Below, piece by piece: positions 53,578 through 62,734 of a stretch of DNA of 64,000 nucleotides. The position numbers and the translations under genes are program-made. Position 1 is the first letter of the stretch; the number at the start of each line of letters is the position of its first letter. The DNA lies in contig NZ_CP146241.1 in assembly GCF_037039395.1 (NCBI RefSeq), forward strand, positions 372,001-436,000, in the 5' to 3' direction. Under the pieces are notes generated by a model that worked only from the letters and a program-made list of their open reading frames with translations, was not told where the DNA came from and made no database searches. The DNA comes from Agrobacterium vitis (lineage in GTDB: Bacteria > Pseudomonadota > Alphaproteobacteria > Rhizobiales > Rhizobiaceae).

Positions 53578-55162
53578 AGTCAGTTTTTTTGCAGGACGAA
53601 TGCCTCTGAGAGTGCTCTCGCTGATCAAGTACTCCTGGGAAAGCAAGCCAGTCTGCTGCATAAGCCCTGGGTTCAGAGACTGACAAAGTCATGGATGTGC
53701 GGCGGAAGCTATTCATACATAACCGTAGAAGCTGATCCTGGCCAAGAACTAGAGGTCATCAGTGGCTACAGTTTGGCAGGCGATGAGCCAAGCCGGAAAA
53801 GCGTGCTTGCTTCTGTGATAGGGGGGGGCTGATGAATTTCCGAGCAATCTGAAAGATGCAATCGACATCGTCACCAAGACGTATCCTCCCGAAAAAACCG
53901 TGGTCAGATTGGTTGACCGTGTAGATCCTGAAGCTGGTAGCAGTGACCTTAAGGTGCAGGAAACGGGACAAAACCGGAAGGTGATGGATGAGTGGAAATC
54001 CATTCTGAACAATATGTCGCCCCCGCAACGCGCCATGTTGGTTGCCTGGAACCGGGTAGAGCGCGACACGGTTCTGGATCGCATCACAAAGCTGCCCTAC
54101 CTGCCGAATGTCGCTGCGACTTATCTGAATGCCAATATTTCCTGTATAAAAAGACAGGAAATGCGTTGGCGTGAAGGCGTCCAAATGGGGATCTGGGAGA
54201 GAATAATCTTCTGGATTTGGATGCTGGTGATGCAACTCGGTGTTATCGTCCCCGATACTGTTTCCGTTTTCCTCGGAGCAGTCATTGCTGTGTTCCGTTC
54301 GGGACCGATCAGATTGCAAAATCAGCTCATGGCAATCGCGATATTGGATTTTCCCTGGGCGGATGAAAGGCTTGCGCGCTTCATCATCCTGCAGCGCTTC
54401 CTTGGTATTCTTCCAACGATTTTGTTCGGCATTTCCGCCCTGGCAGATTCAGGTTTCCGACGGACAGCTTTCAAAGGTGTGAGCAATATATCCTGGAAAG
54501 CAGTTATCTGCATCCTCTGGCAAGTCCTAATGCACAATTGGAAAAATCTGTACGATTTATATTATTCCAAGCGTTTAAGGGCGTTGAGGCTGTCGAGCCT
54601 CGAAAAGTCAGAGATTGTTGAATGTCAAGTTAGTCTGTCACGTCGCAACGCTCTCATCTATGCCGAGTTTGAGATTTACCAACTCGGAAATCGATTTGGG
54701 GCGCAGACGAGTTACTATAAGCAGGATCATGAGGATGTGGCAAAAGGTCTGCACTGGATTGCTCATACAGAGACAAAAGAAGCCGTCCAAAAGAATTTTG
54801 CCGGCAAGTTTTCAATTTTAATTGCGGTCATTGCCATCGGGAGTTTGATTTGCACATCAGCCTTTCCAGTCGATCCCTACGCCGGCCTTGTTGCGATTGC
54901 TTATTTTGGTCCCTTGACCATCAGAACTGCGGTTGATGTTTGGGATCCATCCCAAAGCCTTGAAGATCTTTTGCGCCTGTTCACGATTACTGCTGGGCCA
55001 ACATTTCCGAGCACCCTCTTGATGGTCGTCAATTTGATTTATTGGATTATCACCAGAGAGGCGTTGTTCGTTGGCTTTTTGAACATAAAATTCGCCATCA
55101 CATTCGCAGTTCTGTTTTATCGTAAGCGCGGTCTCCGCCCCATTGGATTGGGTGTATTTTGA
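53578..55162 (+). pseudogene. Unrecognised polytopic membrane protein, frameshifted at a G-run and cut by IS66
   Basis: From 53578 the frame reads ALADQVLLGKQASLLHKPWVQRL to SRKSVLASVIGG, then meets eight Gs (53821-53828). One G fewer restores ADEFPSNLKDAIDIVTKTYPPEKTVVRLVD and a 420-codon frame (from GTG 53900). At least six hydrophobic segments follow, such as IIFWIWMLVMQLGVIVPDTV, LGILPTILFGISALA, FSILIAVIAIGSLICTSAF and STLLMVVNLIYWII. The final 13 codons from 55122 come from the IS66 left end, so the C-terminus is truncated. There is no clear N-terminal start before 53695. It is unlike any T-DNA gene I know and looks bacterial. Function is unknown. Confidence 0.5.
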
Positions 55163-55210
55163 GGCTTGCTGCGTATGCGAGAAGGTTTCCAGTTTTATCT
55201 GGAGATTTGC

Positions 55211-55663
55211 ATGGCAGATGATGGATTTGTTGGTCGCTACGAAGTTGTCGAGCCGCGCCGCGGTAACCGGCGTTGGCCGGATGATGTGAAGGCGCGGATC
55301 GTGGCGGAAAGCTTTGAGCCTGGTGTTCGTGTTGTGGATGTCGCGCGCCGTCACGGCGTTATAGCAAACCAGCTTTCCGATTGGCGACGTCAAGTGCGTG
55401 ACGGCATTCTGGTGCTGCCGTTTGCGGCGGCAACGACGCCGTCGGAGCACGATGGTGTCGAGCCGTCATTTGTTCCTCTGGCAATCGCTGCGGAGCCGCC
55501 TGAGCCTGTCAATCGTTTGCCGCTGCCGAAGCTGGCCTCCGACGGGCCGAGTGTGCAGGTTTTGACGTTGGAGATTGGCTCAGACGTTGTGATGCGGGTT
55601 CCTAATAATGTGCCCGTTGAACGGGTCGCCGCTCTGGTTCACGCTGTGCGAGGAGCGTCATGA
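55211..55663 (+). CDS. tnpA: IS66-family TnpA accessory protein
   Basis: This protein of 150 residues starts at ATG 55211 (MADDGFVGRYEVVEPRRGNRRWPDDVKARIVAESFEPG). It contains a helix-turn-helix (VVDVARRHGVIANQLSDWRRQVRDG) and the IS66 tail VMRVPNNVPVERVAALVHAVRG. It overlaps tnpB by four bases (ATGA). TnpA is needed for efficient IS66 transposition together with TnpB and TnpC. Confidence 0.9.
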   Translation: MADDGFVGRYEVVEPRRGNRRWPDDVKARIVAESFEPGVRVVDVARRHGVIANQLSDWRRQVRDGILVLPFAAATTPSEHDGVEPSFVPLAIAAEPPEPVNRLPLPKLASDGPSVQVLTLEIGSDVVMRVPNNVPVERVAALVHAVRGAS

Positions 55664-56013
55664 TCGTCGCGGGCCAACGACTGCCGATCCTGATCGCAAC
55701 CCGTCCGGTTGACTTCCGCTGTGGGCATCAGGCGCTGGCTTTGATGGTGCAGACCGAGTTGAAGCTGGACCCGCATTCCGGGGTGACGGTGATCTTCCGG
55801 TCGAAGCGCGGGGATCGTCTGAAGATCCTGGTGTGGGATGGCACAGGAATGGTGCTAACTTACAAAATTCTTGAACATGGAAGCTTTGCCTGGCCCAAGG
55901 TTCAGGATGGGACGATGCGTCTTTCCAGGGGTCAATATGAGGCTTTGTTCGAAGGTCTTGACTGGCGGCGGGTGATGGCGCAACGGGTGACCGCGCCGTC
56001 GGCGGCAGGATGA
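55660..56013 (+). CDS. tnpB: IS66-family TnpB accessory protein
   Basis: This protein of 117 residues follows the TnpB pattern: LPILIATRPVDFRCGHQALALMVQTELKLDPHSGVTVIFRSKRGDRLKILVWDGTGMVLTYKILEHGSFAWP, ending YEALFEGLDWRRVM. The final motif is the one missing from the two broken tnpB copies at 21050 and 37980. It is coupled to tnpA. Confidence 0.93.
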   Translation: MIVAGQRLPILIATRPVDFRCGHQALALMVQTELKLDPHSGVTVIFRSKRGDRLKILVWDGTGMVLTYKILEHGSFAWPKVQDGTMRLSRGQYEALFEGLDWRRVMAQRVTAPSAAG

Positions 56014-56075
56014 TTGTTCGGCCGTCTTTCTATTGTTTTATTTGGATTTTTTGAGCTGCTTTGCTATAAAGCGGC

Positions 56076-57764
56076 ATGTCGCAACCTATTGATCTCAGCC
56101 TGTTTCCGGACCTTCCGCCAGAGGTAGTCAAAGCCTTTGCGGCGATGCAGTTCGAACTGTCGGTCGAGCGTGCGGCACGCCAGCATGAGCAGGCGGTCGT
56201 TGCCGAAAAGGACGCGTTCATCACTGAGCTGAAGGAACTGATCGAGAAGCTTGAGGGGCAGGTTCACGACTACAGGCGCACGAAGTTCGGGCCAAAATCG
56301 GAAAAGCTCGATCCGGCGCAGATGGAACTGGCACTGGAAGACCTTGAAACGGCGATTGCCGAAACACAGGCGCGGATCGCCGCCGTCGAGAAGAAGATCG
56401 AAGCCAGCGCAGATGATCCCGAAAAGGCTGGCAATTCTGGAGAGGTTGGCGATCCGGACAAGGCCGTTTCTCGCAAGGAGCGCAAGGCCCGTGCACTGCC
56501 CGAACACCTGCCGCGGGTCGAGCGCGTGATCGAGCCCGATAGCATCGTTTGTCCCTGCGGTTGCGGCAACATGGTCCGGATCGGCGAGGACCGGACGGAA
56601 CGGCTCGACCGGATCCCGGCGCGCTACGAGGTGATCGTCACGATCCGCCCGAAATACGCATGCCCCAAGGGTCGAACCGGCGTCGTCCAGGCCAGAGCGC
56701 CGGCGCATCTTCTGGAAGGGAGCTGGCCGACGGAGGCCCTTCTGGCGGAGATTGCCGTCTCCAAGCATTCCGAACACATGCCCCTCAACCGTCAGGCCGA
56801 GGTCATGGCGCGACACGGCGTGCCAATCGACCGCACGGTGCTGGCCGATTGGATGGGGCGCACGGGTAGCGAAATCGCACCGGTGGTCGACCACATGGCC
56901 AAACGGCTGCTGTGGGAAAGCACGCGCCTCTATGTCGACGAAACGACCGCCCCGGTGCTGGATCCTGGGCGAGGCAAGACAAAGACCGGCTATCTCTGGG
57001 CCGTGCTGCGTGACGACCGCGGCTGGAATGGTTCTGCTCCGTCAGGTGTGGTGTTCCATTATCGGCCCGGGCGTAAAGGAGAATATGCCGCTGAGATCCT
57101 TGACGGGTTCAACGGCACAATCCAAGTGGATGCCTACGGCGGTTACTCTCATCTCGCTACGTCCGATCGTATCGGCGGCGCTCCGCTGAAGTTGGCTTTC
57201 TGTTGGGCACACGGGCGCAGAAAGCTGATCAAGGCCACGCCAAAGAGCGGATCGCCCATCGTCGACGAGGCGTTGGTGCGGATCGCCGCGCTCTACAAGA
57301 TCGAAGACAGTATCCGAGGCTCAGACCCCGAACATCGCCGGGCAGTTCGACAGGACCTGTCCCTCCCGCTGGTGGAGGAGTTCTTCACCTGGCTGGCAGC
57401 CCAGGCCGCGCGCGTCTCACGCAAATCTGACCTCGGAAAAGCCCTGGCCTATATGCTGACGCGACAGGACGGATTCCGGCTGTTCCTGGACGATGGCCAT
57501 GTCGATATCGACTCCAACCTGGTGGAAAACGCGATCCGCCGCCCGGCCATGAACCGCCGCAATGCGCTCTTTGCGGGGCACGATGAAGGGGGCCGCAATT
57601 GGGCTCGGTTTGCCAGTCTTATCGGCACTTGCAAAATGAACGGCGTTGAACCTTACGCCTATCTTTGCGACCTCTTCACCCGCCTCGCAAACGGCCACCT
57701 CGTGAAAGACATCGATGCCCTGATGCCTTGGGCCTATGCCACCCGCATCAAGGCCTCACAATGA
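56076..57764 (+). CDS. tnpC: IS66-family transposase TnpC
   Basis: This protein of 562 residues has an N-terminal leucine-rich coiled coil (QFELSVERAARQHEQAVVAEKDAFITELKELIEKLEGQVHDYRRTKFGPKSEKL). A zinc-finger region, VCPCGCGNMVRIGED, follows. The DDE core includes STRLYVDETTAPVLDPGRGKTKTGYLWAVLRDD (first D), IQVDAYGGYSHL (second D) and HVDIDSNLVENAIRRPAMNRRNALFAGHDEGGRNWARFASLIGTCKMNGVEPYAYL (E and conserved tail). It is complete and probably active. It starts at ATG 56076, 62 bases after tnpB. Confidence 0.93.
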   Translation: MSQPIDLSLFPDLPPEVVKAFAAMQFELSVERAARQHEQAVVAEKDAFITELKELIEKLEGQVHDYRRTKFGPKSEKLDPAQMELALEDLETAIAETQARIAAVEKKIEASADDPEKAGNSGEVGDPDKAVSRKERKARALPEHLPRVERVIEPDSIVCPCGCGNMVRIGEDRTERLDRIPARYEVIVTIRPKYACPKGRTGVVQARAPAHLLEGSWPTEALLAEIAVSKHSEHMPLNRQAEVMARHGVPIDRTVLADWMGRTGSEIAPVVDHMAKRLLWESTRLYVDETTAPVLDPGRGKTKTGYLWAVLRDDRGWNGSAPSGVVFHYRPGRKGEYAAEILDGFNGTIQVDAYGGYSHLATSDRIGGAPLKLAFCWAHGRRKLIKATPKSGSPIVDEALVRIAALYKIEDSIRGSDPEHRRAVRQDLSLPLVEEFFTWLAAQAARVSRKSDLGKALAYMLTRQDGFRLFLDDGHVDIDSNLVENAIRRPAMNRRNALFAGHDEGGRNWARFASLIGTCKMNGVEPYAYLCDLFTRLANGHLVKDIDALMPWAYATRIKASQ

Positions 57765-57862
57765 GCTCGTCAGATACTCATCGGTGAGCTCACATCCGGC
57801 CCCCAGGCAAAACTATCAAGCCGCTGCAACTGAAAAATCAATGGGGCGTGGACGCCGCATAC

Positions 57863-58943
57863 GCTGATTCCGATGGTGCGCACGAAGAGCTTCATCTTGT
57901 CCTTCTGCCGCGCAAAGACATGTTCGATGGCGGAGCGGACCTTCGAACGACGGCCGTTGGCGCGCGACATCGCCTCCGGCATGGGTTTGCCCTTTGGCTT
58001 CTTCTGATGGATGTCGGACTTTAGGCCATTGTCCTGCAACCATTCCTCGTTGGTCTTGGAGCGATAGGCCGTATCGGCCCAGACCGTCGACGCGGTATTG
58101 TCTTTGGTCACTACGTTTCGAAGCTGGGCTCCGTCATGGGCGCTCGCACTCGTCACCGTCCATCCCCGGATAAAGCCATGGGCTCGGTCGATGCCTGCAT
58201 GGTTTTTGTAACCAAACATTGGAATGGCAATATCGTGCTGGCCAGTCGTCGTCGACGTCGGCGTCTCCGTTGGCCGTTTCGCCTTGGAATACTTCACTGT
58301 CCATCGCGCGTCGCGGTCCTTCTGGGCCAGCCTGGCGGGTTTATCCTTCCAGTCCTCAGGGATTTCGCCGGCCTTGATCGCGTCTTTCTCGTCCTGGCTG
58401 TTATGTTGCTTGGGAGCCTGGATGATCGTGGCGTCAACGATCTGCCCGCCTTTGGCCAGATATCCGGAACGTGAGAGATGCTTGTCGAAACGGGCAAACA
58501 GATTATCAATGGCACCTGCACGCACCAAACTCTCTCGGAACAGCCAGATCGTCTTGGCATCCGGCACCTTCTGCGAAAGGGAAAGGCCAAGGAAACGCAT
58601 AAACGACAGCCGGTCCTGGATAACAAACTCCGCTTGGTCGTCGGAGAGATTATAAAGCGCTTGCAGCACCAGGATTTTAAACATCAGAACCGACGGAAAT
58701 GGTGGACGTCCACCCTTCGATCCGTCGGACCGCTTCAGCGCCTTCGCTAAAGGTTTTTCAAATATCGCCCATGGAATGATGCTGTTGAGCTTCTCCAGCG
58801 GATCGCCGACGGCACTCAGCCGTTCGTAACGATCATCCAAATCCCAAAAGCCCGGTTGCCCACGCATCATCCGCTCCCAGAAAATCACACTGGCCGGATT
58901 GAATCATGAAACGCGGAAAATGGGGAGGTTTTTAGAGGTGTCC
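57863..58943 (-). mobile_element. IS5-family element, copy 4, 3'-truncated by IS66
   Basis: The start of the element (GGACACCTC on the minus strand) is at 58943, flanked by AGTT (58944-58947). Its last ~229 bases are gone, replaced by the right end of the IS66 element at 57862/57863. The transposase (58888 down to 57863) matches the other copies to [11 protein letters not shown] and then reads into IS66 sequence. It therefore loses the final conserved helix and is a pseudogene. Confidence 0.93.
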
Positions 58944-59095
58944 AGTTAGCTCTCGAGCATTAAAACGTGCGGACCCACGTTTCATAGATATCGTGCGCGT
59001 CGTAAATTCTTATCCAACTCCAAATCGACACATGTCGTCGATGTCGCGGACTGTTTGTTTTTTCTTCAACATCGCGGTGTTGAGAATTGTTTGGT

Positions 59096-59120
59096 TGACA
59101 GGATATATACGGATGTCACA
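59096..59120 (+). repeat. T-DNA border, right-border orientation
   Basis: The 25 bases begin TGACAGGATATATACGG and end ATGTCACA, matching the border consensus through the TGACAGGATATAT core with GT at the expected place and a variant end (GTCACA for GTAAAY). It has the same orientation as 40972-40996, so the two form left and right borders of one T-DNA. Its last two bases begin the 8-bp repeat array. Confidence 0.85.
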
Positions 59121-59166
59121 TCCGTGCATCCGTGCATCCGTGCATCCGTGCATCCGTGCATCCGTG
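59119..59166 (+). repeat. Six perfect tandem copies of CATCCGTG next to the right border
   Basis: The unit CATCCGTG is repeated six times without error over 48 bases, starting at the last two bases of the border, on the side outside the T-DNA. The border itself carries the related CGGATGTCAC. Ri plasmid pRi8196 has, as I recall, a transfer-stimulator sequence made of 8-bp repeats beside its right border in place of the octopine overdrive. This array has the same place and form. Confidence 0.85.
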
Positions 59167-59173
59167 GTAAGCA

Positions 59174-59404
59174 TCCGAGGAAGCCTGCAATTACCCACAC
59201 CTCGGTTACCTGCGTTGCTGACCGTTTGATCGAGAATTTCAATTTCCTGCTCGGTGAGAGCAGCAGTTGGCGGTGTTTCGGGCGCAGTGCGCGCAAGCAT
59301 TGTCAACCAGAGCACTCGCCAGCTCATAATGCAGAACACGGCGACGAGGTTTGCCAGTCGATCGGCCGTTCGTAATCTTGCATCTTCAGCCCGGCAACCG
59401 GACT
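59174..59404 (-). pseudogene. Inverted, internally deleted relic of the IS4-family element
   Basis: The minus strand repeats the 3' part of the element at 36025-37466: FHK-distal residues SGCRAEDARLRTADRLANLVAVFCIMSWRVLWLTMLARTAPETPPTAALTEQEIEILDQTVSNAGNR. It then jumps to the element's terminal GTGGGTAATTGCA. About 150 bases in between are deleted. It shows that an IS4-type copy once lay here too. Confidence 0.75.
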
Positions 59405-59514
59405 TAGGCGGTGTGGACGGATTGCCGCATGTTTAATTTCTGCGATTGAACTAAGCCGCTGATCGCGGCGATTCGTGGCGGGCTTTGACGAGAGCGCCCT
59501 GACTGAGAGGATGG

Positions 59515-60414
59515 TTGTGTTGCAACCCACCCTTCAGACAGGAGGCCCCGATGGCTGAGATAAGCCCTCTTCGCCGCCGAATGATTGAGGACATGACAGT
59601 CCGCAATTTGTCCCCGGCGACCCAAAGATCCTACATCAGTGCAGTCCGGAAGTTCAGCCGCTATTTCGCCCGATCACCTGATCGACTTGATCTTGGGGAC
59701 ATTCACACGTTCCAGGTTCACCTTGTCTCAACGGGGATATCATGGGCATCTTTAATTCAGATCGTGTGTGCTCTTCGATTCTTCTATGGCATCACGCTTG
59801 GCCAAGACGATGTCCCCGATCGGATCCCGTATGCGCGCGAACCACGCAAGCTCCCCGTTATTCTATCGGCAGACGAGGTGGTGCAATTCCTTGAAGCCGT
59901 CTCCAGTCTGAAGGCGCGGGTAGCGCTGACCACAGCTTATGCTGCTGGCCTCAGGGTCGGCGAGGTCTGTGGTCTGAAGATCGAGGATATCGATAGTTCC
60001 CGGATGGTGATCCATGTTCGTCATGGCAAAGGTGCCAAGGCGCGATACGTGATGCTGTCAAACGAACTGCTGGGCATTTTACGCAGTTATTGGCGCCTAT
60101 CGCGACCCACCGGGTTCCTTTTTCCAGGGCGCGATGCCGACAGGCCAATCGAACCGACAGTTTTGAACGCCGCCTGTCGATCAGCAGTTGCCGCTACTGG
60201 CCTTTCAAAGCGGGTTACCGTCCATACGTTGCGGCATTCCTTTGCAACGCACCTTCTGGAGAATGGCACCGATATCCGGATCATTCAGGTCTTGCTTGGC
60301 CATGCCCATCTATCCAGCACTGCGCATTATGCACAGGTGTCCACTGACACCATCAGGTCGACCGCCAGTCCCCTTGACCGTTTGCGATTGGAGGTGACTC
60401 CGCCGGAAGGGTAG
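59515..60414 (+). CDS. IS91-associated tyrosine recombinase/integrase, copy B
   Basis: This has the same 299-residue reading as 35007-35906; the likely start is ATG 59551 (MAEISPLRRRM). The catalytic residues R (GLRVGEVCGL), H-x-x-R (HTLRHSFATHL), H (LGHAHLSSTAHY) and Y are intact. It ends five bases before the transposase TTG start. Confidence 0.92.
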   Translation: MCCNPPFRQEAPMAEISPLRRRMIEDMTVRNLSPATQRSYISAVRKFSRYFARSPDRLDLGDIHTFQVHLVSTGISWASLIQIVCALRFFYGITLGQDDVPDRIPYAREPRKLPVILSADEVVQFLEAVSSLKARVALTTAYAAGLRVGEVCGLKIEDIDSSRMVIHVRHGKGAKARYVMLSNELLGILRSYWRLSRPTGFLFPGRDADRPIEPTVLNAACRSAVAATGLSKRVTVHTLRHSFATHLLENGTDIRIIQVLLGHAHLSSTAHYAQVSTDTIRSTASPLDRLRLEVTPPEG

Positions 60415-60418
60415 CCGG

Positions 60419-61396
60419 TTGCGTCCCGCCTTCGAAGTCGCCGACATCTTTCGGTGGCATGGGGGATCTTACAGACGAGAGAACGCCGGTCATCTTGGCC
60501 GCAGCGAACGACGCGTCATGGGAGCAATAGAAGCCTGCCGGACACCCAGGCTCGGGGGTCATGTCGATGCTTGCGATCAGTGCGGCAGAACCCGCATCTC
60601 CTATAACTCATGTCGTAATCGCCACTGCCCAAAGTGTCAGGGAGCCGCTCGCAAGGATTGGGTCGACGCACGCATCGCCGATCTCTTGCCGGTCCCCTAT
60701 TTCCATGTGGTCTTCACGCTACCACGTGATGTCGCTGACATCGCCTTCCAGAACAAGGCGGTCGTCTATGCATTGTTGATGCAGATCTCGGCCGAGACCC
60801 TGCAGACCATCGCAACTAACCCCAAGTGGCTAGGCGCAGAGATCGGCGTCACCGGCGTACTTCACACCTGGGGCCAGGCGATGACCCACCATCCCCATGT
60901 CCACTGCGTCGTACCGGGCGGAGGCCTCTCACCAGACAGAACAAGGTGGATCAATTGCCGATCGGTACTTGCCTATCTTGGCCGCTACACCCATCGTGTT
61001 GCCATCGCAAACAGCCGCATCGTCCATGTCGATGACGACCATGTCGCCTTCAGATGGAAGGATTATCGTGGAGACGGTCGCGACCGTGAGAAGATTATGT
61101 GGCTTCATCCCCACGAGTTCATCCGGCGCTTTCTCCTTCATGTGCTTCCGGATGGCTTCCACCGCATGCGCCACTTTGGCTTCCTCGCCAATTGTCATCG
61201 GCGCGATCGTATCGCTCTCTGCAGAAGCCTCCTCGGCCAACCATCACCGACAGGCGAGCGATCCCATTCGACAAAATCTCAGCAGGCCCATTCCTTCGAA
61301 TGCCCCGATTGTCAGCGCCCCATGCGTCGAACTGGCGTCACCGTTGCCCCTGTACCACCGCCTCGGCCATCATCCTTCTGGTGCGATACTTCATGA
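60419..61396 (+). CDS. IS91-family (Y2 HUH) transposase with an internal deletion, copy B
   Basis: This is identical in reading to copy A (34025-35002), including the direct join of WINCR to SVLAYLGRYTHRVAI, where relatives have ~75-80 more residues. The zinc-binding cysteines, HUH motif (HPHVH) and YLGRY tyrosine pair remain. Confidence 0.88.
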   Translation: MRPAFEVADIFRWHGGSYRRENAGHLGRSERRVMGAIEACRTPRLGGHVDACDQCGRTRISYNSCRNRHCPKCQGAARKDWVDARIADLLPVPYFHVVFTLPRDVADIAFQNKAVVYALLMQISAETLQTIATNPKWLGAEIGVTGVLHTWGQAMTHHPHVHCVVPGGGLSPDRTRWINCRSVLAYLGRYTHRVAIANSRIVHVDDDHVAFRWKDYRGDGRDREKIMWLHPHEFIRRFLLHVLPDGFHRMRHFGFLANCHRRDRIALCRSLLGQPSPTGERSHSTKSQQAHSFECPDCQRPMRRTGVTVAPVPPPRPSSFWCDTS

Positions 61397-61793
61397 TGTC
61401 AGACAACCGCAAACATCACAGCATATTCCCACTCGTCCAGCGCTGTGCCGGCGATCGATATCGCTCGACCCCCGCAAGATCGAACCGCTTCAGATCCCGG
61501 TACATTTGGCCCACAGGTCTGCAAGGTCTCCGGCAAAACGCTCCCGAATGTCCATTCTCAAGATCAGCGACACCCTCGGAGCAATCGGGACGGCATGGTT
61601 CCGGCTCCGCCGACATAGGGCCGCTTCTCAATTCCCCATAGCAGCGTCGAACAACCCGCGTCTTAGTTCAATCCGGCTTACATGAGGCCGCCCGAACCCG
61701 CCGCGCTGTCCCATGCGACCTCAAATAACCCTCCAGATTCCCAAATCAGTATTTGAATGATTCATGGGTTGCCGGTTTCAGAGGAGATCGGCG

Positions 61794-62576
61794 ATGCTGA
61801 CGAAGATGACAGAGGCGGACTGGGCGGCACGCACTTGAGGTTTTCCGCGTCTCGCTTCCACGGCGGGGCGACAAGGGTCGAGATGACCGGCTGTTTTTGG
61901 AGGCCCTGCACTATTTCTCCGTCAACAATATCACCTGGCGCGGTCTGCCGGAGCGCTATGGACATTGGAACAGTGTCTGGAAGCGCTTTTCCCGATTGAG
62001 CAAGGCGGGTGTTTTTGAGATTTTCTTCGAGCACCTTGCCAGCCTGAGCACGTCGGCCGATCTAGTTCAGATGTTCGACAGCACCGTGGTGCGCGCGCAT
62101 GTTTCGGCAGCGGGAGCAAAAGGGGGCAATATGGCCAAGCGCTTGGCCGCTCGCGAGGCGGCTTCTCGACCAAAATCCACCTGAAGACCGATTTCGACGG
62201 ACATCCCATCGCCTTTGATCTGACCGGGGGCGAGAAAGGTGACGCTCCGCACTTTCCAATCCTGCTTGGCCTTGGCCCCGATGTAGATCCCCGCGCCGCC
62301 ATGGGCGACAAGGGCTATGACAGCAAGGCTAACCGGCAGGCCGCAAGAAGACGGGGCGCGGTTCCCGTCATTCCTTATCGTTCAACGGCAAAATCAAAGC
62401 CGACGTTCTTTCCCAAAGCGCTCTACAAAGGTCGCGCCCGCATCGAGCAAGCAGTCGGAAAACTCAAGCGCTTCAAGCGCGTCGCGCTACGATGCGAGAA
62501 GACCAAACAAAATTTCTCCTCCATCGTCGCAATCGCCGCAGGCTTCATCTTGATCAAATCCGTCCACACTGCCTAA
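61794..62576 (+). pseudogene. IS5-family transposase (two-frame IS427 type), decayed
   Basis: The pieces lie in different frames: MLTKMTEADWAA, then EALHYFSVNNITWRGLPERYGHWNSVWKRFSRLSKAGVFEIFFEHLA with MFDSTVVRAHVSAAGAKGG (first D). After a shift near 62130 it continues GRSRGGFSTKIHLKTDFDGHPIAFDLTGGEKGDAPHFPILL, GDKGYDSKANRQAARRRG (second D) and KGRARIEQAVGKLKRFKRVALRCEKTKQNFSSIVAIAAGFILIKSVHTA. Some IS5 elements use programmed frameshifting between two frames. The extra early break (around 61830) shows that this one is a pseudogene. Confidence 0.8.
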
Positions 62577-62579
62577 TAC

Positions 62580-62699
62580 GCGAAGATTCTTGGCGGGTTC
62601 GGAAAACTTGTTGGCGAGGCCACCATTCGAGGGCACGTTATCCGAGAGGTTGTGATTTTGGCATACAGGAATGACCCTGTTAGCATGAGAAATAAATAA
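62580..62699 (+). pseudogene. Possible gene tail cut by the IS5-type element
   Basis: After the IS a 39-codon frame reads AKILGGFGKLVGEATIRGHVIREVVILAYRNDP to MRNK-stop. It looks protein-like and could be the 3' end of a gene interrupted by the insertion. The family is not recognised and chance is possible. Confidence 0.25.
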
Positions 62700-62734
62700 G
62701 GCTTGTCATGCGTAATTGTAGTCGGGCCGTAGAC

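Larger units (their letters stand above)
55122..57862 (+). mobile_element. IS66-family element, complete (2741 bp)
   Basis: Terminal inverted repeats begin GTAAGCGCGGTCTCCGCCCC on the left and, read inward, GTATGCGGCGTCCACGCCCC on the right, continuing ATTG. tnpA, tnpB and tnpC are all intact. The 8-bp flanks do not match, and the right end joins the middle of IS5 copy 4, so the flanks were rearranged after insertion. Confidence 0.9.
59444..61740 (+). mobile_element. IS91-family element copy B (2297 bp), inverted relative to copy A
   Basis: This has the same length and content as 33681-35977, on the opposite strand. The shared sequence begins GATTGAACTAAG and ends CTCCAGATTC. The two copies form a large inverted repeat around a 23.5-kb segment holding the T-DNA. 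Confidence 0.9.

Noticed and set aside
53133..53683. Short frames in the spacer before the membrane protein
   Set aside because: They lack codon bias or conserved blocks and overlap the second copy of the promoter repeat.
59119..59166. Tandem repeats as a CRISPR array
   Set aside because: The unit is 8 bp with no spacers and no cas genes nearby; its position beside a T-DNA border explains it better.
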